The notes: generated by a model not told the origin, from the sequence alone. DNA of 64,000 nucleotides from CAVTRI01 sp963737075 (GCA_963737075.1 CAVTRI010000002.1:1860001-1924000); one strand, 5' to 3'; counted from the first letter of the stretch, positions 17,830 to 26,099 are shown. A program made the numbers and translations.

Positions 17830-18673
17830 TTGGGCCTCGCGCTTCAGCCTTGTTCTTCGCGGCGCGACCGGGCCTCGCGCTTCAGCCTTGTTCTTCCCGG
17901 CGCGACCGGGCGTCGCGCTCTCTGGCCCGCTTCGGCGTTCTTCGGGGCGCGACCGAGCGCGCCAAGCCCCGCCGGTTGGCGCGACCGGGCGTCGCGCTCT
18001 TTGGCAAGTGGCGCGCTCAAGGGTGCCTGAGACGCTCCGCCGCGCCAGATGCCGCAGCTGCTGACGTCTGTGCGCGCCGTCACGCCCTCTAGCAGCCCGT
18101 TGGCGCGATCAGTCGCGCCAAGCGACAGCTCCGGCTCCTTGGCTCGATCAGTCGCGCCAAAGCCACAGCTAGCGGCCCGTTGGCGCGATCAGCCGCGCCA
18201 AGCGACGGCCTCGGCCCCTCGGCGCCCAGCGGCACCCCTCGCGCGCCCGATCGCGCCAAGCCCCGACACTTGGCGCGATCGAGCGTCACGCCGACACCAG
18301 GGGGCGCGTTGCGGCGCCGTATGTGCGCCCGGATCGCGCCTCCCGTACACCGACGGGTGCTGTATCGCGCCAAACCCCGCCAGTCGGCGCGATCAGTCGC
18401 GCCCTGCCTCACACGCCGAAGTGCTGTATCGCGCCCAACCCCGCCAGTTGGCGCGATCAGTCGCGCCCGAGCCCCGCACGCCGAAGTGCTGTATCGCGCC
18501 CAACCCCGCCAGTTGGCGCGATCAGTCGCGGCCTGCCCCGCACGCCGAAGTGCTGTATCGCGCCCAACCCCGCCAGTTGGCGCCATCAGTCGCGCCGAGC
18601 CCCTCACGCCGAAGTGCTGTATCGCGCCAAACCCCGCCAGTCGGCGCGATCAGTCGCGGCCTGCCCCACACAT
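17830..18673. repeat. Hairpin-rich intergenic repeat array (38-bp, ~40-bp and 64/65-bp units)
   Basis: The whole stretch 17758-18673 has no credible gene. It holds three layers. First, a 38-bp direct repeat at 17832 and 17870 with a decayed third copy from 17908. Second, three palindromes of about 22 nt at 18100, 18139 and 18180 with arms TTGGCGCGA / TCGCGCCAA around TCAG (the first perfect, the others with one mismatch). Third, five copies of a 64/65-bp unit starting at 18357, 18421, 18486, 18550 and 18614, each beginning GTGCTGTATCGCGCC. The array stops at the DUF2889 stop codon. Unit lengths that are not multiples of three argue against coding. Confidence 0.9.
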
Positions 18674-19657
18674 TCAGGAACGGTCCAGGGCCTCCGCCAG
18701 CACGTCAACGTCCGCCAGCGAACGGCACAGGTCGTTGAGATGCGTGCAGGTGCTGGTCCCGTGGAGTTCCTGCCGGACGAACTCCCGCAGCTCGCCGACC
18801 GTCCGCCCCTCCAGTCGTGACGCGCTGGCGGCCGCCGCCGGGCACTCGCGCCACGGCAGGCTCCGGGGCGTCGCGGTGCATTGCAGCATCCGCAAGGACG
18901 AGGGGTCAACGAACGCCTCGATCGTGTACTCATGCAGCACCCTTTCGACGCCGTCGGCGTCGGCGTGACTGTCGCGGAACATGGCCGACACGGTGAGCGG
19001 GTCACCGGCAGTGACGTCAACCAGGCGGCGCCGGCGCATCGACGACGGCTGTAGGGCGTCGATCGGATGCCACGACCAGGGATCGCCGCTGGCCAGGTCG
19101 GGGGCATGCGGGCCGACGGGCGCCGGGAGACCCCGTCCGCTGTGCAGGGCGACCATCATCGTCCCGTCGCTCCTCCAGCCGGCACAGATGTCGGCTCTGA
19201 CCATGGCTGCCCGGTCGCCTCCCGACGACAGCTGGCCCCCGATCTGCTGGCCCGCCTCGTACAGGCGTGCATACCCGGAGATGAGGGCGGTCACCGGCAG
19301 GTCGTCGAGCAGCAGGACCAACGGCGACCGTCGGCCGACCCCGGCGAAAGACCCAAGAGCAGCGCGAAAACCAGGCCCGACAACCCTGCCGATCAGCTGC
19401 GAAGCGAAGGGCGCTGGCGGGTCGGAGTCCAGCCGCTCGAGCCGGTGTTGCTCGTCCAGGGCGGCCTCCACCGCCGCGGACGCGAGCACCTCGGGCGATG
19501 CGGAGCCGTCCGTCAGCAGGTCGCGGGCCGCACCCCGCAGTGTGAGCCGCCCTAACGGGTCCAGCATGTCCACGTGGCTCGTGCGCCGGATCGAGCCCGG
19601 CCGCCGCGGAACCGTCGTCGTGGTGGGTTCGGCCAGGCTGGCGGTAACGGCGGCCAT
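18674..19657 (-). CDS. DUF2889 domain protein
   Basis: A 327-residue protein of unknown function. The C-terminal stretch with CTHLNDLCRSLADVDVLAEAL and the earlier HPIDALQPSSMRRRRLVDV resemble DUF2889 proteins; this is a motif-level recognition, not a search result. A basic patch (RRRR) precedes a beta-rich region, followed by HEYTIEAFVDP. The start is uncertain: Met at 19657 (MAAVTASLAEP) is preferred, but a GTG at 19705 in the same frame is possible; neither has a clear ribosome site. The gene abuts the repeat array at its 3' end. In other actinobacteria such proteins sit near CoA-linked catabolic genes, which fits here but does not give a role. Confidence 0.7.
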   Translation of the reverse strand: MAAVTASLAEPTTTTVPRRPGSIRRTSHVDMLDPLGRLTLRGAARDLLTDGSASPEVLASAAVEAALDEQHRLERLDSDPPAPFASQLIGRVVGPGFRAALGSFAGVGRRSPLVLLLDDLPVTALISGYARLYEAGQQIGGQLSSGGDRAAMVRADICAGWRSDGTMMVALHSGRGLPAPVGPHAPDLASGDPWSWHPIDALQPSSMRRRRLVDVTAGDPLTVSAMFRDSHADADGVERVLHEYTIEAFVDPSSLRMLQCTATPRSLPWRECPAAAASASRLEGRTVGELREFVRQELHGTSTCTHLNDLCRSLADVDVLAEALDRS

Positions 19658-19727
19658 GAGCGCCACACTACTGAGGGGCGACCACGCCGAGGAAGCGCGC
19701 AACACTACCGACGCCCCGTCCGAGGCG

Positions 19728-20993
19728 TCAGTGACCTGGGATCTTGTACGGGATCCGGTTGCCGCAGATGGCCTTGCCGCCGTAGAGCACGTAGTGGTTG
19801 CCCTGTAGCTGCTCGAAGTACAGGCACCCGGTCTTGGGGAACATGGCCTCGGTCGCGAACCCTTGCATCGTCACGGGCGAGGGCATGATTCCCCCCGCGT
19901 CGTAGCTGCTGAGCTGACGGAGGTGCGAGATGTATGACGATCGGGTGAAGTTGGGTGCGGTCAGTTCGAGGCCCTTGATGGCCAGATCGGTCGAGATGTA
20001 CGACCCTTGAAGGCCGAAGTCCGGGATCCCGCCGCCGTAGGACGGGTCGTATTTCTTGAGTGTGTTGAGCATGGCCTGGGTGGGGCCGTTGGGCGGGGTG
20101 TAGTTGATTTGCGCCTGGGCGTAGCAGCCGTTGAACGCCTGCTGGTTGGCGGGCGTGCTCAGCACGTCCTCGTCGTAGCCGGTGAAGTACAGCTGCTTGG
20201 CGCTAACCCCGCCCTGCTTGACCGAGTTACAGAGCGAGATGTCGGAGTTGTCGACGAACGACCCGGTCACCCCATTGCAGCCGGCCGACTTGATGGCCAG
20301 CACCGCGGCGGTGAAGTCGACGGCTCCGAAGGGCACCGACTGGTTCAGGTAGCACTGCTTGATGCCGAACGTCTCTGCCGAAGCGATGGCGGCGTAGATG
20401 GACGCCTGCGACGACGGCGAGATGCCGTACCCAAGGCCGGCATATCTGGTGACGCCGATGTCGTGGAGGAACTGGCCTTCGATAGTGCTGGTGTAGTACT
20501 GCCCGTTGATCGGTGCCACGGGAGAGGACCACGTGAACATGTTGGAGTTGGGCTGCTCGCCCCACTCCGGCCCATCAAAGGCGCTGCCAACGACCGGCAC
20601 CCCCTGCTGTTGCAGGTACCGGTAGGAGCCGAAGGCGAACGACGAATAGTTGACGACCACCAACGCGCCCTGCGACACGAGTTGCTGGGCAGCGGTGAGG
20701 TTCAGGCTCGGGCTCGACTCGGCATCCACCGTGACCAGCTTGAGGGGGTGGCCGTCCACGCCGCCCTGGGCGTTTTGGAGGTCGACGCGGGCCCTGGCCC
20801 CGCCGGGGCCGTCCGCGAACGTCGATGACGCGACGCCAGTCTGGTCAGTGATATAGCCGATCGTGATCGGGCTTTTGTTCGCAGCCCCGCTGCCGCTGGA
20901 CGGCTGGCTCGAAGGCTTCGATGAACTGCTGCATGCGGCGGCGACCATGCTGAGTACCACGGCCACCACGACCAGCGCGGAACGACGGGACAT
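19728..20993 (-). CDS. Branched-chain-amino-acid-type ABC substrate-binding lipoprotein, paralogue of the one at 5505
   Basis: A 421-residue exported lipoprotein: MSRRSALVVVAVVLSMVAAAC gives a short basic N-region, a hydrophobic core and a lipobox, followed by a Ser-rich linker. The mature fold starts ITIGYITDQTG as in LivK-like proteins. The ATG at 20993 follows AAAAGGGGGAGC. It shares DGPEWGEQPN and the (L/Y)QQQGVPVVG segment with the lipoprotein at 5505-6791, and the C-terminal layout is the same. No permease or ATPase is next to it. The two paralogues may feed one distant transporter or act as sensors of different ligands. Confidence 0.88.
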   Translation of the reverse strand: MSRRSALVVVAVVLSMVAAACSSSSKPSSQPSSGSGAANKSPITIGYITDQTGVASSTFADGPGGARARVDLQNAQGGVDGHPLKLVTVDAESSPSLNLTAAQQLVSQGALVVVNYSSFAFGSYRYLQQQGVPVVGSAFDGPEWGEQPNSNMFTWSSPVAPINGQYYTSTIEGQFLHDIGVTRYAGLGYGISPSSQASIYAAIASAETFGIKQCYLNQSVPFGAVDFTAAVLAIKSAGCNGVTGSFVDNSDISLCNSVKQGGVSAKQLYFTGYDEDVLSTPANQQAFNGCYAQAQINYTPPNGPTQAMLNTLKKYDPSYGGGIPDFGLQGSYISTDLAIKGLELTAPNFTRSSYISHLRQLSSYDAGGIMPSPVTMQGFATEAMFPKTGCLYFEQLQGNHYVLYGGKAICGNRIPYKIPGH

Positions 20994-21100
20994 GCTCCCC
21001 CTTTTCGGCGTGGGCCGAAACCTGGACGAAAGTGTGGCCCAACCGCGTGTTGGGCGCAAGGCGCGAGCGCCAGAGCGCGGACTGTACGCTGCGCCCCGGC

Positions 21101-22246
21101 ATGAACGTCCGCAGTTTCGACGTCATCCTCATCGGGGCGGGGATGGCCGGCGTGTCGGCTGCGGCTCAACTCGCGGGCAGGGGCGCCGAGGTAGCGGTCG
21201 TGGAGACCGAAGCCAGCCCGGGCGTGCACGCCACCGGTCGGTCGGTTGCCGTGTTCACTGAAAACTATGGCAACCGCACTGTTCGGCTTCTCACCGTCGC
21301 CAGCCGCCCGTTCCTCAGCGACCCGCCTGAAGGATTTAGCCAGGTGCCGCTACTGAAGACCCGGGGCATGCTGTCCGTCGGCCGCGACGACCAGGTGGAC
21401 CGTCTCGACGACGCCGCCCAGGAGGGCGCGGCGCTCGTGCCCGACACACATCGCATCGACGCCAAAACGGCCATCGACCTGTGCCCGGCCCTTTCGCGCG
21501 CGTACGTGGCGGGTGCCGTGTGGGAGCCGGGGGCGGCCGACATCGACGTCGACGGCCTGCTTCAAGGCTACGTACGCAACGTGCGAGCGAACGGCGGCAC
21601 CGTGTTCACGGGGGTGACGATCGAAGGCGCCCGATACGACCGACGCTGGATCCTCACCACTGGCGACGGCGGGTTGACAGCCGCGGTGGTCGTCAATGCT
21701 GCCGGGGCGTGGGGCGACGAGGTGGCGGCGTTGCTCGGCGCCCGCCCCCTCGGACTCCAACCGCTGCGACGCACGGCGTTCGTCTTTGACCCGCCTGGGG
21801 GCGAGGACCCGTCCGGTTGGCCGATGGTGGTCGACGTCGACGAAACCTTCTATTTCAAGCCCGATGCCGGCCGCCTGATCGGCTCTCCCGCGGACGAAAC
21901 CCCGTCGGCACCGACGGACGCCCGGCCGGAGGAGATCGACGTGGCCCTCGGCTTGGAACACATCGGGGCCGCCATGGGCGCCGACCTTCGCCACGCCTAC
22001 CGGCCGTGGGCGGGGCTGCGCACGTTCGCACGCGATCGTACGCCGGTAGTGGGTTTCGACCCTGATGTGGAACGCCTCGTCTGGCTGGTCGGCCAGGGCG
22101 GCTACGGAATCCAGACCGCTCCTGCCGTGGCAGAAGCGGTCGCCGAGCTGGTCCAACGGGGCGGACTGCCCGAGGCCCTCACGGCCGCCGGGCTGACCGA
22201 ATCGGAGCTGTCACCGGCTCGCTTTCGCGGAGCAACAGCGGGCTGA
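21101..22246 (+). CDS. DAO-type FAD-dependent oxidoreductase
   Basis: A 381-residue flavoprotein. The Rossmann motif VILIGAGMAGVSAAAQLA and the later acidic strand end VVETEASPG bind FAD; the C-terminal QGGYGIQTAPAVAEAVAEL is the second FAD contact of D-amino-acid-oxidase-type enzymes. The middle has HATGRSVAVFTENYGN and NAAGAWGDEVAALLG, as in glycine/sarcosine-oxidase-like members that oxidise C-N bonds of amines or amino acids. The ATG at 21101 is the first Met in the conserved region; no strong ribosome site is visible. It is divergent from the lipoprotein gene. The 3' end lies 7 bases from the convergent enoyl-CoA hydratase stop. Confidence 0.88.
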   Translation: MNVRSFDVILIGAGMAGVSAAAQLAGRGAEVAVVETEASPGVHATGRSVAVFTENYGNRTVRLLTVASRPFLSDPPEGFSQVPLLKTRGMLSVGRDDQVDRLDDAAQEGAALVPDTHRIDAKTAIDLCPALSRAYVAGAVWEPGAADIDVDGLLQGYVRNVRANGGTVFTGVTIEGARYDRRWILTTGDGGLTAAVVVNAAGAWGDEVAALLGARPLGLQPLRRTAFVFDPPGGEDPSGWPMVVDVDETFYFKPDAGRLIGSPADETPSAPTDARPEEIDVALGLEHIGAAMGADLRHAYRPWAGLRTFARDRTPVVGFDPDVERLVWLVGQGGYGIQTAPAVAEAVAELVQRGGLPEALTAAGLTESELSPARFRGATAG

Positions 22247-22253
22247 CACGGCG

Positions 22254-23097
22254 TCAACTCTTCTTCACGCGCTGCAGGTAGGCGGCACTGACCGCTCGGG
22301 ACTCCGGATCCCTGAGGGCGGCAACGAGCGAGTCGGCGTCGTTCCAGGCTCGGGCGGTGCCGACCATGCCCTCGGTGACAGCGTTGGTATGGCGTTTGGT
22401 GGCGGTCAGGGTGAGGGCGGACTTGCCTTCGAGCTGTGCGACCAGATCCTCGACGGCGGCGTCGAGCTGAGACGCCGGGACCACCCGGTTCAAGAACCCG
22501 GCCGCCAGGGCTTCCGAGGCGCTGAACGGCCTGCAGGTCATCACCAGTTCCTTGGTCAAGGCAGGCCCGATCTCTCGCACCAGCCTGGGAATCCCTCCCC
22601 ACGCCAGCGGAATGCCGAGGTCGACTTCGGGGATCGAGAAACGGGTGTCGTCGGAGGCGACGCGCAGGTCGCACGCGGCGGCGAGGACGACCGCACCTCC
22701 AACGCAGTGCCCGTGCAGTCGAGCGACGGTGACAGCACGCATCGCCTCGATGGCATCCGCCATCCGCCGCCCGGCGTCGGCCGCGTCGCGAGTGCTCCCT
22801 GTCGCAGAAGGCCCGGCCCCCTCGCGGGAGCTGCCCGCCGCGGACGGCCCGATCGCCTGACCGGTGCTGCCGACGGAAGGAGCCCCGAACGCCGCCAGGT
22901 CCGCCCCCGCGCTCGAAGGCCCGACCGTTCCCCGCGATCACCACGACCTTCACGGCTGGCATGGCGTCCAGCGCACGCGCGGCGTCCACCAGCTCGAGCA
23001 ATGTCGTCGTGCCCAATGGGTTCAGCTTGTCGGGACGGTTGAGCACGATCCTGGCTCGCGGGCCGTCGGTGCTGACTTCGATCGTGGCGTAGCCCAT
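22254..23097 (-). pseudogene. Enoyl-CoA hydratase/isomerase with a single-base frameshift
   Basis: The N-terminal half (MGYATIEVSTDG... to AGNGRAF, from 23097) is in one frame and the C-terminal half (MADAIEAMRAVTVARLHGHC... to the stop at 22254) is in another. Skipping the single base at 22914 restores AGNGRAF-SAGADLAAFG, the family's acyl-CoA-binding motif, and an open frame to the stop. Later PEVDLGI provides the usual catalytic Glu, whereas the GGGCEL-type Glu is replaced (GGAVVLAAACD). The restored protein also carries a Gly/Ser-rich insertion of about 30 residues after SAGADL. It is either a recent mutation or a sequencing error. Confidence 0.82.
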
Positions 23098-23186
23098 GCC
23101 TCAACGTACTCATGGAGGGCCCGTGTATGTCGTCTCCCGGTTGGGTATTGCACGAGCACGATGCATATCACCAAGGAGATATCGCC

Positions 23187-23243
23187 GTGCTGAAGAAGAT
23201 CCTTGAATTTCTTACCCTCAAATGGCTGTGGGACAGACGGTAA
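23187..23243 (+). CDS. Candidate 18-residue small protein
   Basis: A GTG-initiated frame encodes MLKKILEFLTLKWLWDRR, preceded by AAGGAGATATCGCC, one of the strongest ribosome sites in the window (AAGGAG with an eight-base spacer). The peptide is an amphipathic, basic, Trp-containing helix and could sit at a membrane surface. Its AT content is clearly higher than the flanking genes. It lies in the 195-bp gap between the divergent enoyl-CoA hydratase and CocE genes, 49 bases upstream of CocE. I know of no named family; it could also be a leader peptide for the CocE gene. Confidence 0.5.
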   Translation: MLKKILEFLTLKWLWDRR

Positions 23244-23292
23244 GCCTCGGTCGTTCGTAGAAAACTTCAGCGCGCGCTCCTAGCATCGGGCC

Positions 23293-25227
23293 ATGATCAA
23301 GGAACGCAACGTCAGTGTTCCGATGCGCGACGGCGTGCACCTGGCCGCCGACGTGTGGCGGCCCGACACGGACCGGCCGGTGCCGGTGCTGGTAAGCCGC
23401 ACGCCGTATGGGCGAGACATGGTGGCCCTGATGTCCGAGCCCGAGGTCCTCGCTCACGCCGGCTTCGCGGTGGTGCTGCAGGACTGTCGGGGGCGGTTCG
23501 GGTCTGAAGGCGAGTGGGGGTACGTCTCTTGTGAGGTCGACGACGGCTACGACACAGTCGAGTGGGCCGCGGCCCAGCCGTGGTCCAACGGCCGGGTGGG
23601 GATGTTCGGGGCGTCCTATATGGGACACACACAGTGGCTGGCGGCCGTCGCCGGGCCGCCGCACCTGGAGGTGATGGCGCCCGAGTGCTGCGCGGCGGAC
23701 CACTGGGTGGCGTCGTTCCATTTGGGGGGCACATTTCGCTTGGCGTCGCGCATCGGCTGGACGGCGTCGGTGATCGCCGCCATGGCGCCCGAGTGGGGCA
23801 TCGAAGACCCGCTGTTGGACAAGCTGCGCCAGGTGTTCCTGGACTCGCGGGCGGCGGCCGCCGAGCGCGACCCGGCGGCGATTCGGGCGGGCGTGGAGGC
23901 GACCAAGCCTTTGCTGGAAGAGGTCTACCGGACGCGGCCCCTGGCTGGCAACGAGCTGTGGCACGGCAAGGCCAGCTGGCTGAACGAGCTGTTCGAGCAC
24001 GAGCCCCGTGACGACGCTCACTGGCTGGCGATCAACCCGTCGTCCCACTACGAAGACCTCGACCTGCCGGCCGTCCACGTCGGCGGCTGGTATGACATCC
24101 ACCTGGAAGGCATCCTGCGCAACTACACGGGCATGCGCCGCCAGGCCCCGACCGAGCGAGCCCGGCAGGCGCAGCGTTTGGTGATCGGGCCGTGGTCGCA
24201 TTGGTCGCCGATGGTGCCGGTCGTCGGTGACATCGACTTCGGGCCGGACGCGGTGCTCAACACGACCGAGCTCCGCGTGGCGTGGTTCCGGCATTGGCTG
24301 GCCGGAGATGAGGACCCCGGCTGGGCACCGGTGCGCATTTTCGTCATGGGCACCAACGCATGGCGTGACGAGCAGGAATGGCCGCTCGCCCGCACCGAAT
24401 ACACGCCGTGGTACCTCGGCGCCGCCGGGCACCTAGGACCGGAGCGCCCCGGCCAAAAAAACGCCGAGCGCCCCGGCCAAAAAAACGCCGAGCGCCCCGG
24501 CCAAAAAAACGCCGAGCGCCCCGGCCAAAAAAACGCCGAGCGCCCCGGCCAGAAAAGCACCGAAAGCCCCGCCGCACAAGAGACAAAAAGCACCGAGCGC
24601 CCAGGCACAACAACCACCGAGCGCCCAGGCACAACAAACGCCGAGAGCTCCCCCGCACAAGGCGCCGACAACTCCGACCCCTTCACGTATGACCCCCGCC
24701 ACCCCGTGCCGACCCTGGGCGGCCGTCTGCTCGGGATAGGGGAAGTCCCCGGACCGGTCGACCAGCGGCCGGCAGGCGAGCGGCCCGACGTCCTCGTGTA
24801 CACCTCAGAGCCGCTGCCCGAGCCGATCGAGCTCACCGGCCCCGTCCGAATGGAGCTATGGGCCGCCACCGACGCGCCCGACACCGACTTCACCGCGGTG
24901 CTCGTAAACGTGCACCCCGACGGCAGGGCGTACAACCTGTGCGAGGGCGCCGTCCGGGCCCGCCACAGCGGCACTCCGGTGCCGCTGGTGCCGGGGGCGG
25001 TCTACCGGTTTACCATCGACCTCGCTGCCACCAGCATCGTGTTGCCGGCCGGGCATCGCCTGCGCTTGCACGTTTCGTCGAGCTGCTTCCCGGAGTGGGA
25101 GCCGAATCCCAACACCGGCCGCCCGATCGGTGTGGACACTGATGCCGACCTGCGGGTCGCCCGCCAGCAGGTGTTCCACGACCAGCTCCACCCCAGCCAC
25201 GTCGTGCTGCCAATCATCCCCGGTTGA
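23293..25227 (+). CDS. CocE/NonD-type alpha/beta hydrolase with a repeat-filled linker
   Basis: A 644-residue X-Pro dipeptidyl-peptidase S15 family hydrolase. The N-terminus (IKERNVSVPMRDGVHLAADV) is typical; the nucleophile is in FGASYMGHTQW (Ser ~115); the second domain and a C-terminal jelly-roll (from about residue 490; LTGPVRMELWAATDAPDTDF) complete the family architecture. Members hydrolyse acyl or ester bonds such as cocaine or cephalosporin esters. Between the hydrolase and jelly-roll domains, residues 384-459 are low-complexity repeats rich in ERPGQKNA (see the repeat entry). The ATG at 23293 lies seven bases after the nearest upstream purine stretch. Its stop overlaps the TTG start of the next gene. 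Confidence 0.9.
   Translation: MIKERNVSVPMRDGVHLAADVWRPDTDRPVPVLVSRTPYGRDMVALMSEPEVLAHAGFAVVLQDCRGRFGSEGEWGYVSCEVDDGYDTVEWAAAQPWSNGRVGMFGASYMGHTQWLAAVAGPPHLEVMAPECCAADHWVASFHLGGTFRLASRIGWTASVIAAMAPEWGIEDPLLDKLRQVFLDSRAAAAERDPAAIRAGVEATKPLLEEVYRTRPLAGNELWHGKASWLNELFEHEPRDDAHWLAINPSSHYEDLDLPAVHVGGWYDIHLEGILRNYTGMRRQAPTERARQAQRLVIGPWSHWSPMVPVVGDIDFGPDAVLNTTELRVAWFRHWLAGDEDPGWAPVRIFVMGTNAWRDEQEWPLARTEYTPWYLGAAGHLGPERPGQKNAERPGQKNAERPGQKNAERPGQKNAERPGQKSTESPAAQETKSTERPGTTTTERPGTTNAESSPAQGADNSDPFTYDPRHPVPTLGGRLLGIGEVPGPVDQRPAGERPDVLVYTSEPLPEPIELTGPVRMELWAATDAPDTDFTAVLVNVHPDGRAYNLCEGAVRARHSGTPVPLVPGAVYRFTIDLAATSIVLPAGHRLRLHVSSSCFPEWEPNPNTGRPIGVDTDADLRVARQQVFHDQLHPSHVVLPIIPG
24442..24670 (+). repeat. 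24-bp in-frame tandem repeat inside the CocE gene
   Basis: Four identical 24-bp units start at 24442, 24466, 24490 and 24514, each GAGCGCCCCGGCC, seven A, CGCC, encoding ERPGQKNA. A fifth, variant unit begins at 24538, and three decayed relatives follow (ERPGTTTT, ERPGTTNA, ESSPAQGA). Each perfect unit holds a run of seven adenines, prone to slippage. Because the period is a multiple of three, copy-number changes keep the frame, while A-tract changes do not. The block falls exactly in the linker between two domains. Confidence 0.95.
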
Positions 25228-26099
25228 GCAACGAACAAGCCGTCGCCCAGCGGCTGCACCTCACGGTTATCGGGCGTCTCGCCGGAGGAGAGGCGGGCGC
25301 GTACGGGGTGCGAACCGACAAAGGCGCCCAGGCCGTGCTCAAGGTGCTGGCCACCCACCCCGCCGGCACGCTGCCACACATCCAACATGGCATCGCGCTC
25401 GCCACCCGTCTCCGCGCCTCCGGGTACCCCGCCCCTCGTTACTGGGACGCGGGCATCGTCGACGGGACTGTCTACACACTGCAGGAACTCGTCGCCGGCC
25501 GGGTTCCCGACGTGCTGTCGGTTGCCCACGCCAACAGGCTGGTGGAGCTGTGGTCGGCCCACGCCGGCGCCGCTCCAAAAACCGATGCGTGGGCTCGGCA
25601 CCTCACAACCGCCCTCGAGCGAGGCACCGAGGCCCTGTTCGTCGATCACACGGTCGTCCGCGCTTCGCACCCGCACGCCGCCGAACTGGTGGACGAGATC
25701 GTGCATGAGACCGCCGGCGTCGATTCGGCGGCGTTCGGCACCAGCGACGTGGTGCACGGCGATTTCCATCACCGCAACCTGCTCGCGACCGGAGAACACG
25801 TCACCGCCGTGTTCGACTGGGAAGCGGCACGGTCCGGCGACGCCCGGTTCGACCTGGCGAAACTGGCGTTCTGGACCGAGGTCGCGGCGGCAGGTGGCCA
25901 AGCCGAACCAGCCGCCGCCGCGCTGGTCAAGCAGCGTGCGGCCGAGTCCATCCCGCCCGATGTGCGAGCCCCGCTGGCCGCGCTGATCGCCTTGCAGCAG
26001 CTCACGTTCGCGGCACGGACCCGTCCGCAACTACTCGACTGGTCGCTGGCCGCCGTCGACCGTTCCCTGCGTCCGCTCTGGCAACACACCGACGGGTGA
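25224..26099 (+). CDS. Aminoglycoside-phosphotransferase-fold (APH) kinase-like protein
   Basis: A 291-residue APH-family protein. Brenner's motif reads VVHGDFHHRNLL (catalytic Asp in HGDFHHRN) and the metal-binding VFDWE follows about 20 residues later, so the catalytic set is intact. The N-terminal lobe has AYGVRTDKGAQAVLKV with the ATP-binding Lys. Proteins like this phosphorylate small alcohols or sugars; antibiotic resistance is not implied. The TTG start at 25224 overlaps the CocE stop (TTGA), so the two are translationally coupled. The stop at 26099 directly abuts the stop of the convergent SDR gene. Confidence 0.82.
   Translation: MSNEQAVAQRLHLTVIGRLAGGEAGAYGVRTDKGAQAVLKVLATHPAGTLPHIQHGIALATRLRASGYPAPRYWDAGIVDGTVYTLQELVAGRVPDVLSVAHANRLVELWSAHAGAAPKTDAWARHLTTALERGTEALFVDHTVVRASHPHAAELVDEIVHETAGVDSAAFGTSDVVHGDFHHRNLLATGEHVTAVFDWEAARSGDARFDLAKLAFWTEVAAAGGQAEPAAAALVKQRAAESIPPDVRAPLAALIALQQLTFAARTRPQLLDWSLAAVDRSLRPLWQHTDG

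Noticed and set aside
18357..18673. CRISPR array
   Set aside because: There are no unique spacers; the whole 64/65-bp unit is repeated, and no cas gene is present.
18357..18673. Integron attC cassette array
   Set aside because: The units have palindromes and a ~60-bp size, but I see no RYYYAAC/GTTRRRY core boxes with cassette ORFs between units and no integrase.
18049..18968. Long open frames (229 and 262 codons, with Arg/Ala/Pro repeats) over the repeat array
   Set aside because: They arise because the GC-rich hairpin repeats have few stops in any frame. The 64/65-bp period is not a multiple of three, so the frame of each copy changes, which excludes a conserved repeat protein.
24344..24702. 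Antisense Gly/Ala/Phe-rich open frames over the 24-bp repeat
   Set aside because: They are shadows of the CocE repeat with strongly biased composition and no start signals; CocE motifs lie on both sides in the plus frame.
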